A stretch of 50,987 nucleotides of DNA from Bacteroidaceae bacterium. GTDB taxonomy: Bacteria > Bacteroidota > Bacteroidia > Bacteroidales > Bacteroidaceae. The translations under genes and the position numbers were made by a program. Shown in pieces: positions 1-8,651 of this stretch (position 1 is the stretch's first letter; the number at the start of each line of letters is the position of its first letter). The stretch is from positions 1 to 50,987 of the forward strand of contig JAFYWV010000016.1 in the NCBI GenBank assembly GCA_017546505.1, given 5' to 3'. The notes beneath the pieces are model-generated. The model saw only the letters and a list, made by a program, of their open reading frames with translations, was not told the origin of the DNA and ran no database searches.

Positions 1-1641
1 AGCGTAATATTTATTGGAAATAATGCATTCACCTACTGCTATGGTCTTAAAAGCATTATAATCGGTAACAGCGTTGAAAGTATTGGAGATGGAGTATTCG
101 AACAATGCTCCGGTCTTACAAGCATTGAAATCCCCAGCAGCGTAACAAGCATTGGAAATTCTGCGTTCCAATGTTGCGACATGCTTACAAGTATAACGGT
201 TGCAGCCGATAATACAAAATATGACAGTCGCGATAATTGCAATGCAATAATAGAGACGGCAACAAACACATTGGTTACTGGTTGCAAAAACACATCAATC
301 CCTAACAGTGTTACAAGCATTGGAAAAAATGCGTTCCGTGATTGCTACGGGCTTACAAGCATTACAATCCCTAACAGTGTTACAAGCATTGGAAAAAATG
401 TGTTCCGTGATTGCTACGGCCTTAAAAGCATTGTAATCGGCAACGGAGCTACAAGCATTGGTGAGTATGCTTTCAATGGTTGCGACAGGCTTAAAACTGT
501 TTACAATTTCTCTAAATTGGATATTATAAAAGGTTCAGAAAATTGGGGATGTGTTGCATTGTATGCGGATGCCGTTTATAAGCCAACAACTCAATTGAAC
601 AACAACAGGCTCTACTATATCTCTCAGCCTTGCCACTCAAGTGGCGCTACATCGTGGGCGGTGGAGCAGGGTGGCACAGCGCTTAAATCGAACAATGACC
701 TCGGCATTGACGCAACGGCAAGCGATAGTCGTCAGCAGTTCGCTATCTTGAGCAACGATGGCGGTGAAACATATTTCCTCTATCACGCAGGCGAGAAGAA
801 GTTTGTCAACAATGATGGCACGCTTGGCGATGAACCGATGTATGCTATAAATATGAAATCCGGAGCATACGAAAACACATTTATGTTCTATTTCGATGAC
901 AAACACAATATAAATGTTGGTGGTAGCAGTCAAATCATAATCAATGGCTGGAGCACCCTCGATGGCGGCAACTCTTGTGCTCTTGTTGAAGCTGTTGCTT
1001 TTGACCCTACAGAGGCGTTGAACAAGATTGCCGAATATACAGAGATTGTTGATGAAAATACAATAACCTCCCTCACTCAATTGAACAACGACAAGCTCTA
1101 CTATATCTCTCAGCCTTACCACTCACGTGGTGCTACATCGTGGGCGGTAGAGCAGGGTGGCACGGCGCTTAAATCGAATGTCGACCTCGGCATTGACGCA
1201 ACTGCAAGCGATAGCCGTCAGCATTTCGCTATCTTAAGCTGCGACGGTGGTGTGACATATTTCCTCTATCACGCAGGCGAGAAGAAGTTTGTCAATAAAG
1301 ATGGCACGCTTGGCGATGCACCGGTGGATGCAATAAATGTGACATTCGGAGCATACGAAAACACGTTTATGTTCTATTTCGATGGCAACCACAATATAAA
1401 CGTTGGTGGCAGCAGACAAATGACAATCGATGGCTGGAGCACCCCCGATGGCGGAAACTCTTGTGTAATTCTTGAGGCCGGTGATTTTGACCCCACAGAG
1501 GCGCTTGAAATAATAACCGGCATTGATGAGATTTTCGAAGATGGTAAAGAATATATTTACTATGACCTCCAGGGACGCGTTGTCGAGAACCCGACAAACG
1601 GAATTTACATTGTCAATGGCAAAAAGGTACTTGTAAAGTAA
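1..1641 (+). CDS. BspA-like leucine-rich-repeat surface protein, 3' part
   Basis: The reading frame is open from base 1, so the N-terminus lies outside the window. The first ~180 visible residues are LRR_5 (BspA/TpLRR) repeats of about 23 residues with the pattern GLTSITIPNSVTSIGKNAF. They are followed by two copies of an unrecognised ~162-residue module (about 589-1074 and 1075-1506), each starting TQLNN.(R/K)LYYISQP and ending DFDPTEAL. The protein ends in a short beta-rich tail, YYDLQGRVV...GIYIVNGKKVLVK, very like the tail of the 48663-50690 protein. Such tails resemble type IX-type C-terminal sorting regions. Family members are secreted or surface-exposed and mediate adhesion; that role here is inferred. 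A 13-bp hairpin follows the stop codon. Confidence 0.85.
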   Translation, partial: SVIFIGNNAFTYCYGLKSIIIGNSVESIGDGVFEQCSGLTSIEIPSSVTSIGNSAFQCCDMLTSITVAADNTKYDSRDNCNAIIETATNTLVTGCKNTSIPNSVTSIGKNAFRDCYGLTSITIPNSVTSIGKNVFRDCYGLKSIVIGNGATSIGEYAFNGCDRLKTVYNFSKLDIIKGSENWGCVALYADAVYKPTTQLNNNRLYYISQPCHSSGATSWAVEQGGTALKSNNDLGIDATASDSRQQFAILSNDGGETYFLYHAGEKKFVNNDGTLGDEPMYAINMKSGAYENTFMFYFDDKHNINVGGSSQIIINGWSTLDGGNSCALVEAVAFDPTEALNKIAEYTEIVDENTITSLTQLNNDKLYYISQPYHSRGATSWAVEQGGTALKSNVDLGIDATASDSRQHFAILSCDGGVTYFLYHAGEKKFVNKDGTLGDAPVDAINVTFGAYENTFMFYFDGNHNINVGGSRQMTIDGWSTPDGGNSCVILEAGDFDPTEALEIITGIDEIFEDGKEYIYYDLQGRVVENPTNGIYIVNGKKVLVK

Positions 1642-1679
1642 TATCCGACCCTTTGAATAGGGTAGAAATGATTTTTGTT

Positions 1680-1714
1680 CCCCTGTCAGCGCGTTCAGTG
1701 AGCGCTGACAGGGG
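1680..1714 (+). terminator. Hairpin downstream of the BspA-like gene
   Basis: Two perfect 13-bp arms (1680-1692 and 1702-1714) enclose a 9-nt loop, starting 38 nt after the stop codon. The bases after it (AATGTTTGTTGTTG) are only moderately T-rich, so this may stop transcription or protect an RNA 3' end. Confidence 0.6.
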
Positions 1715-1966
1715 AATGTTTGTTGTTGTGGCTACAGTTCTGCAATACAAAAATGTTGTTTCAAATTGTTGCTTATAGTACAGTTTTATGTAAGTTTGTC
1801 ACTTGTAACAGAATTGAAATTCAATGACATCGGAACTGTTGGCTACAAAATTGTGTTTTGCCGGGAACGATGTATCGTCAATGACACGCCGTCGCAGGCA
1901 ATGTCTTTCGCTTAACGGGATGGCAAAGGTCGTTTGTCAACCTGATGAATAGTCTATGATAATATG

Positions 1967-2006
1967 CCACACTCCCCATCACGGCACGCCGTGATGGGGA
2001 GTGTGG
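1967..2006 (-). terminator. 19-bp perfect hairpin after the GH84 gene
   Basis: Arms 1967-1985 and 1988-2006 are perfectly complementary around a 2-nt loop. The hairpin starts 20 nt past the minus-strand stop codon of the GH84 gene. No T-run follows on either strand, so it may be an RNA 3'-end stabiliser or a bidirectional terminator. The remaining intergenic stretch between 1715 and 1966 holds no gene I can support. Confidence 0.55.
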
Positions 2007-2026
2007 TTAAGCAGCAGTGCTGCTGT

Positions 2027-4258
2027 TTATCGTCTTATGAAGGTAAAGCTCTTGAAGTATACTTTCTGCTCCTCGCCGCTCTTGTTTGTGATGCGCAGTT
2101 TGGTAGCTGTCATACCGCCAAGCTCGTTGCCTGTGTGGATAACGGGGTCATCCTCGCGGTAGTGCAACAGGCTCACCTCGCGCCAAGCGCCATCGACAAA
2201 GAGTTCAAGGCTGAAGTGCTTTGCAACGCCGTTCACGCCAAAGTTGAAGTCCATACCCTGGAATGTGATAGGTGTCTCGCTCTCGAGCATAAGCTCACCG
2301 CCGGCCTGCCAGTTGATAACCTCGAGCGCCGATGCAATCTCCACTCTGTCGCCATTGAGCTTCACGGGCAGCAGTGCAAGCTGTGTAACTGTTGATGTGA
2401 GCTTGAATGGGTTGTACTCTGCTGTTGTGTTCAAATCGGTGCCGTGTACATTGTTGTACTCCTTTGTTGCCTGTGTAAACAACTTGTTCAATGCAGGCAG
2501 CATAACCTTGGTACCGACCTTAGTTCCAATCTGGTATGGATGGCGCATTGCCTTGTTGTTCTCGAGGTCGAACATCTGTTTCTGCAATGAACGTGCCTGC
2601 TTGTAGAGGTTCTCGAAGTTGATGAACTTGCTTGTAGATGCGCTGTTGTCCTTCATTGAGGCAAACATCTTCATTGTGCACACCGCTCTACCGTATGCTG
2701 CAAGGTTCTTGCCCTGGATAATCCAAGGACGCAGTTCGTGCAACAGCTGTGGGTTGCTGTTGTCGTTGAGCAGAATGTCGCAGGCGGTCTCCAGTTCGCA
2801 GCAAGCAACGTTGAGCATTGCAACTCCCATAAAGTCGCCCTTTTCAACAGCTGCGACTACGTCTTTGAGCTCCTCGCCCTCTTCGCGACGGAATCCGTGG
2901 CCGTTAGGGCCAAGGTCTTTGTTATAGAGCGCGAATGTGCGCAACGCCTCGTGGTTGCTTGGAAGGATGTTCTTGAGGCTCTTCTCCCAGTTGCTACGGT
3001 AGTCATACTCCTCCATATTCCAGCAGTAGTCGGCAATGCCATAGAGTGAAATCTTTGATGTCTCGGCATACTCCATCGGGTTGCTTACAAAGCCCGAAAC
3101 ATCGGTGGCAATGTCGAGGCCGTTGCCGTATGCCGGGCCCATAAGGATGTGGTCGCGAACAAAGTCGTTCACAGGGAAGTTCAACCAGATGTATCCCTTA
3201 CGCTGTATGCGCTCGTTAATCCACTCCATGGTGGGCTTGTCGATGCAGGCTACCACAGAGTTGCCTGTCCACATAACCTCGATGCCTTTGTTCAGGTTGT
3301 TGCCAAGTGTGCGAAGGTAGCCCTTCTCCTCGTTTGCCCAGCCTTTGTTGTACTCTGTTGGGCAAAGGATGAGTGGAGCAACGTCCTTCTTCACCTGTAC
3401 AAAGTTGTCGTCGATGTAGTTGAGCAGTGCAGCCTGCTTGTCGGCTTTTGCGCCCTCGCCCCAAATGTCGTCAAAGAACACTGCGAACGAGCGTACACCA
3501 AGCTGGTACATAATCTCGAGCTTCTTCATAAGGAAGTCGCGGTCCTGGTCGTTCCACTTGATGTCTACGCCCGGGTGAATAGCCCAGTAGAAGTTTACAC
3601 CGTTTGCCTTAGCCACGTTGACAAGCTCGGCAATGCGGTTGGCCTCTGCCTCGGGATATGCCTCGCGCCACTTGTCGCGGTGCCAGGGGTCATCCTTCGG
3701 GCCATAAATGTAGACGTTCATCTTGTTGCGGCCATAGAAAGCAAGCTGGCTCTTGCGTGCCTCGTGGCTCCAAGGTGTGCCATAGAAACCCTCCACTGTT
3801 CCACGGAAAGGCACATCGGGCCAGTCGGTGATGGTACAGGGCTCGAGCTTGCCCTCTTTCATCATTCCAAGCAGTGTCTGCACGCCATAGTAAAGACCTT
3901 TCTCGTCGTTACCGGCAATTACAACCTCCTTTTCGGTCACTTTCATAAAGTAACCCTCTGCTTTTGCCGGGATGTTCTTCTTGTATTTGTTCACTTTGCT
4001 TTCGCCACGCACACCAAGAGTCACTTTGAAGTTGGCCTTTGCGGCAATCTCGGGTGCTGCTGTTGCAAGGGCGTCGTAGATGTATCCGCTTTGGTGGGCT
4101 TTTGCCGCGTTGATGCTCCACGCTGTGGGTGCATTGAAAATTACCGTTCCGGGACTCTTTGTAACCTCCTGTGGAACGGGGTTCACAAGGTTCACTTGGG
4201 CTGTTGCACCCAAGCCGGCCATAAGCATAAGGCCTAATGTCAATACTTTCTTGTTCAT
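2027..4258 (-). CDS. GH84 beta-N-acetylglucosaminidase (O-GlcNAcase-like)
   Basis: A 743-residue exported glycosidase that removes beta-linked N-acetylglucosamine from glycans or glycoproteins by substrate-assisted catalysis. It has a signal peptide (residues 1-21, ending GATAQ), an N-terminal GH20b-like alpha/beta domain (about 22-145), a catalytic barrel starting near WPDVPFRGTVEGFYG (about 146-430), and a helical plus beta-sandwich C-terminal part. The catalytic Asp pair is visible in FFDDIWGEG (D263, D264), matching the two aspartates of characterised Bacteroides GH84 enzymes, which are of similar length. It is the last gene of a minus-strand operon, 25 nt after the outer-membrane barrel gene. 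Host or mucin glycans are the likely substrate. Confidence 0.92.
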   Translation of the reverse strand: MNKKVLTLGLMLMAGLGATAQVNLVNPVPQEVTKSPGTVIFNAPTAWSINAAKAHQSGYIYDALATAAPEIAAKANFKVTLGVRGESKVNKYKKNIPAKAEGYFMKVTEKEVVIAGNDEKGLYYGVQTLLGMMKEGKLEPCTITDWPDVPFRGTVEGFYGTPWSHEARKSQLAFYGRNKMNVYIYGPKDDPWHRDKWREAYPEAEANRIAELVNVAKANGVNFYWAIHPGVDIKWNDQDRDFLMKKLEIMYQLGVRSFAVFFDDIWGEGAKADKQAALLNYIDDNFVQVKKDVAPLILCPTEYNKGWANEEKGYLRTLGNNLNKGIEVMWTGNSVVACIDKPTMEWINERIQRKGYIWLNFPVNDFVRDHILMGPAYGNGLDIATDVSGFVSNPMEYAETSKISLYGIADYCWNMEEYDYRSNWEKSLKNILPSNHEALRTFALYNKDLGPNGHGFRREEGEELKDVVAAVEKGDFMGVAMLNVACCELETACDILLNDNSNPQLLHELRPWIIQGKNLAAYGRAVCTMKMFASMKDNSASTSKFINFENLYKQARSLQKQMFDLENNKAMRHPYQIGTKVGTKVMLPALNKLFTQATKEYNNVHGTDLNTTAEYNPFKLTSTVTQLALLPVKLNGDRVEIASALEVINWQAGGELMLESETPITFQGMDFNFGVNGVAKHFSLELFVDGAWREVSLLHYREDDPVIHTGNELGGMTATKLRITNKSGEEQKVYFKSFTFIRR

Positions 4259-4283
4259 ATTCTATTGGTTTAGTTATTTTTTA

Positions 4284-5627
4284 TCAGAAATTGTATTTCA
4301 CCATTGCGCAGATGCGGTGGTTTGTTACAGGGCGGGGATTTTTCATTGTGTAGTTCTTCTCCTTCTCGCCATAGCCCACAGTGGTGGGGTTATACTCAAC
4401 ACCAATCTGCAGTGCATTGTGTGTGTAGAGGATGCTGGGGGCAACGCGCCACATATAGTCCATATTCTTCTCGCCGCGCATATAAATGTCGCCCACGATC
4501 TCTTTCTCGCAGCCCAGGTTCTTTGTATAGCCGGCAAAGCAACAGAACTGCAGATAGCCTTTCTTCAAAGGCTGTTTGTATGTAGCGTCAATCCAACCGC
4601 CGATGCTGTTGATTGTGCCATACTCCCACTCGCCGTTCTCTTTGATGGCTGTTACTCCGTAGCCGCTTATCATACTAAGGTGAGCGGCGTTCTGCGCGTA
4701 TGTCACACGGCCTTTGATGCCCCAGCGGTCGGCCTTGTACGATGCAAAGAGTGTGGGGGTGAAGCTTATTACAGGCGCTTCGTTGCACTTGTAGTTTTTT
4801 GTACTAGTGGTGCTTTTCTCAATGGGTACAAAAGTCGGTGCACCGTTGCCGTCAAGAATGGGGGCTCCTGTCTCATCGTGTGCAGGCACATAGTAAGTCT
4901 CTTTTTTCGTTTCTGTTACGGCATAGCTCTGGCGCGGTTTGATTGTGAGAATGTCAACGCCTACACCTGCCTGGAAACCGCCCTTCTTGTACATTGCCTG
5001 GAAATAGAGCTCGGGCACAACCGCATTGCGTGCATAGTTGAACGATGCACCGTCAGGGCCGTATGATGTGTACTGGAACTGATAGAGTGCTGTGGCTGTC
5101 AATGTGACGCCCTTGTTCACATAGTCGTATCGCAACTGTGGCGTGCGGCTGAAGGGTGTGAACGGTGCACCGGTCTCGAGCGAGAATACATCGGGCATCA
5201 TATCGCCCATCATCGGGTGCCACGCCTGTCCTACAAGCAGTTTGTTGTGCTTCCAGTCCATCTTGGCGTACGCCTGGCGTATGCGCAACACTGTGTTGCT
5301 TGTTCCAAAGCCTGCAAAGTCTGCCTCAATCTTTGCCGATGTCTTTGCACCCAGGAACTCAGGGCCTGTGATGTTTAGTCCCAGGCGTGTGGTTATGCTC
5401 AACAGCATCATATTCGGCTGTGCATAGATGTCGTTGCCTTCTGCATCGGGCTTCACATCTTTGGGCATATAATAGAACTGCTCACTGTTTGATGTAAGGC
5501 TCTCGCGTGTGTCGTAGCAAGCATAATTGCGCACAAAGCCGTAGAACTTGAAACTGAATTCCTCTTGCGCTGTCACGTTGCCGACAAATATCGACATCAG
5601 CGCTGCAATGAATAGTGTCTTTTTCAT
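4284..5627 (-). CDS. Outer-membrane beta-barrel porin (DcaP-like)
   Basis: 447 residues with a signal peptide (MKKTLFIAALMSIFVGNVTAQ). After it come alternating polar/hydrophobic strands throughout and a C-terminal phenylalanine (MVKYNF) typical of BAM-assembled barrels. The opening strand FSFKFYGFVRNYACYDTRE and the segment VLRIRQAYAKMDW resemble DcaP/porin-type barrels that let small anionic solutes through the outer membrane. It lies 17 nt downstream of the DASS transporter and upstream of the GH84 gene. A joint role with the transporter in taking up an organic acid is a reasonable inference, but the substrate is unknown. The family call rests on pattern recognition only. Confidence 0.65.
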   Translation of the reverse strand: MKKTLFIAALMSIFVGNVTAQEEFSFKFYGFVRNYACYDTRESLTSNSEQFYYMPKDVKPDAEGNDIYAQPNMMLLSITTRLGLNITGPEFLGAKTSAKIEADFAGFGTSNTVLRIRQAYAKMDWKHNKLLVGQAWHPMMGDMMPDVFSLETGAPFTPFSRTPQLRYDYVNKGVTLTATALYQFQYTSYGPDGASFNYARNAVVPELYFQAMYKKGGFQAGVGVDILTIKPRQSYAVTETKKETYYVPAHDETGAPILDGNGAPTFVPIEKSTTSTKNYKCNEAPVISFTPTLFASYKADRWGIKGRVTYAQNAAHLSMISGYGVTAIKENGEWEYGTINSIGGWIDATYKQPLKKGYLQFCCFAGYTKNLGCEKEIVGDIYMRGEKNMDYMWRVAPSILYTHNALQIGVEYNPTTVGYGEKEKNYTMKNPRPVTNHRICAMVKYNF

Positions 5628-5644
5628 ATTTTTTTATGTTGAAT

Positions 5645-7117
5645 TTATCCGAAATATCCACTCTTGCCCACTGCTATGATGAGTGTGTATCCAATGACAA
5701 GTGATATTACACCGATGGTTATACCCACAGTAAACATCTGTTTTGTCTTTATGAGGCCGGTTGAGTAGGCTATTGCATTTGGTGGTGTGCTGATGGGCAA
5801 TGACATTGCGAACGATGCTGCCATAGCCACACCAATGAGCAGTGTGCCCACGCCGCCGAAATCGCCCAAAGCATCTTGCATACCACTGCCCACGGCAACC
5901 ATTATGGGTACCATAAGCGCCGTGGCCGCCGAGTTGGAGATGAACTGCGAGAGCAACCAGCATATTATTCCGCCGCCGAGCAGTACAAGCATTGCCGGCC
6001 AACTGTCGAAAGGAATTGATGCAACCAATGCTTTGGCAAGGCCGGTCTTTGACATTCCCTCGCCAAGAGCAAATCCGCCGGCAACCATCCACAGGCAGGC
6101 CCAGTCGATGTCCTTGAGGTCACTCGATTTAATGATGCGGGTTATTGCGAACACGCCGATAGGAATGAGAGCCACCACGTATGAGTTGATGCCTGTTACC
6201 CTCTCGAACATCCATAGCAGGATGGTTACCGCCAATGTGGCATAGATTACGTATGTTCTCCACCCTTTTTTTGCACCGCCAATGATTGTAAGGTTCACCT
6301 TTTTGGCTGTGAATGGGTACATCGCGCTGAGAAGTCCCCACGAGATAAACAGAATGACCAGCATCAGTGGTGTCATAAGCAGCGTCCATTCGCCAAAATC
6401 CACACCCAGATTAAGCCCGTCGACGTCGTTGATATACTGCAAGGCTATGCCGTTGGGGGGTGTGCCTATGGGGGTGGCAAGACCGCCTATGTTGGCACCG
6501 ATGGGTATTGCAAGTGCAAGTGCCGTTGTGCCCTTCTCCGTTGCCGGCAACTGTCTTATGACCGGTGCCATAAAAGTGAGCATCATTGCCGCTGTGGCGG
6601 TGTTGCTCACAAACATCGAGAATATGGCCGTTACAAGGATGAAACCAAGCAGCACAATGCGCGGCCTTGAACCGAAGGGCTTGAGCATAGCGCGTGCCAT
6701 ACTCACGTCAATGCCGCTTTTTGATGCCACAAGGGCAAGAATGAAACCGCCCATAAAGAGCATTACCGTGGGGTTGGCAAAGGTGTTCATTATGGCCTTG
6801 TAGCTCATAAGTTCCTTGGTGTCGTAGCCGCTGATGAGAGCCGATATTCCGCTGTCCGAGACGGTGAGCAGCATAATCACTATGATGAGCAGCGACGTGG
6901 TCCACGCCGGAACTGCCTCTACAATCCACATAAGTGCAGCCCAAACAAAGATTGCAATCACACGCTGCTGAATGGGGGTGAGCCCGTCAATGCCAAACAG
7001 TCCGGTAGGCAACATTGCTATTGTCAAAGCAATTATGGCTATCACAGCTACTTTTATGTATCTGTTGTAGCGGCGCAGGAAGCGCAGGCATTTTTCGATA
7101 GGTGTATATTGCTGCAT
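5645..7117 (-). CDS. DASS/SLC13-family divalent anion:Na+ symporter
   Basis: A 490-residue inner-membrane transporter with many hydrophobic segments. It carries the paired inverted-repeat signatures of the divalent anion:sodium symporter family: SNTATAAMM with IGTPPNGIAL in the first half, and SNSAATALMVPI with STPPNAIAYSTG in the second. The SNT-type motifs bind Na+ and the carboxylates of the substrate; family substrates are succinate, malate, fumarate, citrate or sulfate. It is the first gene of the operon with the outer-membrane barrel and GH84, transcribed divergently from thioredoxin across a 205-nt gap. Length is normal for the family. The exact substrate cannot be read from the sequence. 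Confidence 0.88.
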   Translation of the reverse strand: MQQYTPIEKCLRFLRRYNRYIKVAVIAIIALTIAMLPTGLFGIDGLTPIQQRVIAIFVWAALMWIVEAVPAWTTSLLIIVIMLLTVSDSGISALISGYDTKELMSYKAIMNTFANPTVMLFMGGFILALVASKSGIDVSMARAMLKPFGSRPRIVLLGFILVTAIFSMFVSNTATAAMMLTFMAPVIRQLPATEKGTTALALAIPIGANIGGLATPIGTPPNGIALQYINDVDGLNLGVDFGEWTLLMTPLMLVILFISWGLLSAMYPFTAKKVNLTIIGGAKKGWRTYVIYATLAVTILLWMFERVTGINSYVVALIPIGVFAITRIIKSSDLKDIDWACLWMVAGGFALGEGMSKTGLAKALVASIPFDSWPAMLVLLGGGIICWLLSQFISNSAATALMVPIMVAVGSGMQDALGDFGGVGTLLIGVAMAASFAMSLPISTPPNAIAYSTGLIKTKQMFTVGITIGVISLVIGYTLIIAVGKSGYFG

Positions 7118-7284
7118 AGTAGTAATTTTTATAATATTGTGCTAATTTAGTTTAAACTCTTCAAACAATCAATAAAGAGCCTTGGCTTTTTAGCAACAAT
7201 GCCTGTTTTTTTGTTTTTTGAATATGCAGCCACTGCTCAAATGCTAAAGAATGTTATATAATCACTATTTTAACTTTTATGTGT

Positions 7285-7292
7285 TATATTAG
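7285..7292 (+). promoter_or_regulatory. Possible promoter -7 element of trxA
   Basis: TATATTAG resembles the Bacteroidales TAnnTTTG element with one mismatch and lies about 30 nt before the trxA start codon. No clear -33 TTTG is present. Weak call. Confidence 0.3.
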
Positions 7293-7322
7293 CGGCAACA
7301 AACAACAACTAAAGAAAATATT

Positions 7323-7682
7323 ATGGCAACAATTCATTTGACAAGCGAACAGTTCGTAGCCCGTATCGGTGACTACAAATCCAATTCCGGCAGTTTTGAA
7401 TTTATTGGCGACAAGCCTGCGTTGATTGATTTTTATGCAGAGTGGTGCGGCCCTTGCAAGATGCTTGCGCCTGTGCTGGAGGAACTCTCCGATGAGTTTG
7501 CAGGCAAGGTGGATATTTATAAAATAAATGTCGACGAGGAAGAAGAACTGTCAATGCTCTTTGGCATACGTTCGATACCAACACTCATCTTCATTGAGCA
7601 AGACGGCACAATGCACCGCTCACAGGGCGCAATGGGCAAGCCGCAGCTCAAGGAGGCGATAGAAAGCATCCTGCTCAAGTAA
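7323..7682 (+). CDS. trxA: Thioredoxin
   Basis: A 119-residue cytoplasmic thiol-disulfide oxidoreductase. It has the canonical WCGPCK active site (residues 41-46), the cis-proline loop in RSIPTL (P86), and the usual DFYAEWCGPCK and KINVDEE strands. The N-terminal ~25 residues are slightly longer than in E. coli thioredoxin. There is no signal peptide, so it probably reduces cytoplasmic proteins such as ribonucleotide reductase and peroxiredoxins. It is monocistronic, divergent from the DASS operon and convergent with the lysO pair, with a strong terminator between. Confidence 0.95.
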   Translation: MATIHLTSEQFVARIGDYKSNSGSFEFIGDKPALIDFYAEWCGPCKMLAPVLEELSDEFAGKVDIYKINVDEEEELSMLFGIRSIPTLIFIEQDGTMHRSQGAMGKPQLKEAIESILLK

Positions 7683-7702
7683 CCGGCTGCATATATCCTG
7701 TA

Positions 7703-7737
7703 AAGCAGGCAGTGCTTTGCTTCTGCCTGCTTTTTTA
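7703..7737 (+). terminator. Intrinsic terminator of trxA
   Basis: The stem AAGCAGGCAG (7703-7712) pairs with CTGCCTGCTT (7723-7732), followed by further T residues. It lies 20 nt after the trxA stop. It abuts the end of the convergent lysO gene and may serve both. Confidence 0.85.
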
Positions 7738-8337
7738 TATCGTACAGAAGAACGTGACCATAAAAGGCACAGAGAAATCTACCACAAATCCTTGATAGAT
7801 TGAGAGTATTGCGTATTGCTTGCCCGAGTAGCGTATTACCGACGGCAGAACGGTGTCCATAGTGGTTGCGCCACCGGCCGAGATGAGCGACAACGGGCCA
7901 AAGTATTTTACCAATAGCGGTGCTGCAAGCAGGGTGAGCAGTTCGCGTGCAATGTTGGTGAGCAGGGCAAGCGTGCCAAGTTCTGCTCCCATATATTCGG
8001 TGATGAAGATGCTGGAGAGTGAGTAGTAGCCGAATCCCGAGCCCACTGCATAGCACTGTTGTGTGGTGCGGAAGTCGAGCAACAGGTTTACAACCACAAG
8101 TGCTGCCCAAGTGCCCAGGATTGTTGCAATGGGCAACAGTGTGAGCCTGCGGGGCAGTTGCCTGAAACTGCTGATGCTGTCCGGGTCGTTGCCGATGCTC
8201 ACACCGACGCAAAACATCAGAGCGCACAGTGTGTAGAGGCTGATGTTACCCTCCAGAACCTCTGCGGGGATAATGTCTGTCACACCGCAGATGATGCCAA
8301 GGATGAAAAATCCTATGATTACAAGACTACCTTTCAT
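7735..8337 (-). CDS. LysO-family lysine exporter, C-terminal part
   Basis: 200 residues with about six to seven hydrophobic segments. They match the C-terminal two thirds of the DUF340/LysO (YbjE) family, which exports L-lysine and toxic analogues such as thialysine. Recognisable family stretches are VGSGFGYYSLSSIFITEYMG and the later SAGGATTMDTVLPSVIR segment. The N-terminal part is a separate gene (8327-8617) overlapping this start by 11 bp, so the two polypeptides together equal one ~299-residue E. coli LysO. I read this as a natural split transporter rather than a pseudogene, because both parts have intact starts and complete membrane segments. Confidence 0.8.
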   Translation of the reverse strand: MKGSLVIIGFFILGIICGVTDIIPAEVLEGNISLYTLCALMFCVGVSIGNDPDSISSFRQLPRRLTLLPIATILGTWAALVVVNLLLDFRTTQQCYAVGSGFGYYSLSSIFITEYMGAELGTLALLTNIARELLTLLAAPLLVKYFGPLSLISAGGATTMDTVLPSVIRYSGKQYAILSIYQGFVVDFSVPFMVTFFCTI

Positions 8338-8617
8338 TGTCTTTGCTCTTTTCCTCGTTCTTCTTTACATTTTTCCAAAGCAACATTGCAGCAATGGCAC
8401 TGCCCAGGATGCTCATCCCGGCAATGAAAATAGCTTCAACGCCAAGCGTATGCAGTGATTTTATGATATTGGGGTTGCCGCCTACCTCCACACCCAGCAC
8501 AAACAGCAATATCCAGATGAAGAATATCGTTACACGTCCTATGTGGGTGAAGCGGTGACGGCGCATAAGGTAGCCAAAGGCTATGCCGCCGAACATCATT
8601 GCTATGACTATGAACAT
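8327..8617 (-). CDS. LysO-family lysine exporter, N-terminal part
   Basis: A 96-residue membrane protein with three hydrophobic segments (about 2-18, 28-45 and 58-80). They correspond to the N-terminal third of LysO, including the FVLGVEVGGNPNII segment. Its 3' end overlaps the start of the C-terminal-part gene (8327-8337), which suggests translational coupling and assembly as a heteromer. It is 34 nt downstream of the nuclease gene in the same minus-strand run. Confidence 0.75.
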   Translation of the reverse strand: MFIVIAMMFGGIAFGYLMRRHRFTHIGRVTIFFIWILLFVLGVEVGGNPNIIKSLHTLGVEAIFIAGMSILGSAIAAMLLWKNVKKNEEKSKDNER

Positions 8618-8651
8618 ATTATAAGAAGCTGTTTAAATTTCTAAAATTATC

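Noticed and set aside
637-1122. Long minus-strand frame opposite the BspA-like gene tail
   Set aside because: Shadow of the repeat-rich coding strand; no signal, no start context and no domain.
3149-4237. 362-codon plus-strand frame opposite the GH84 gene
   Set aside because: Mirror of a clear GH84 gene; Cys/Val/His-rich composition typical of antisense frames.
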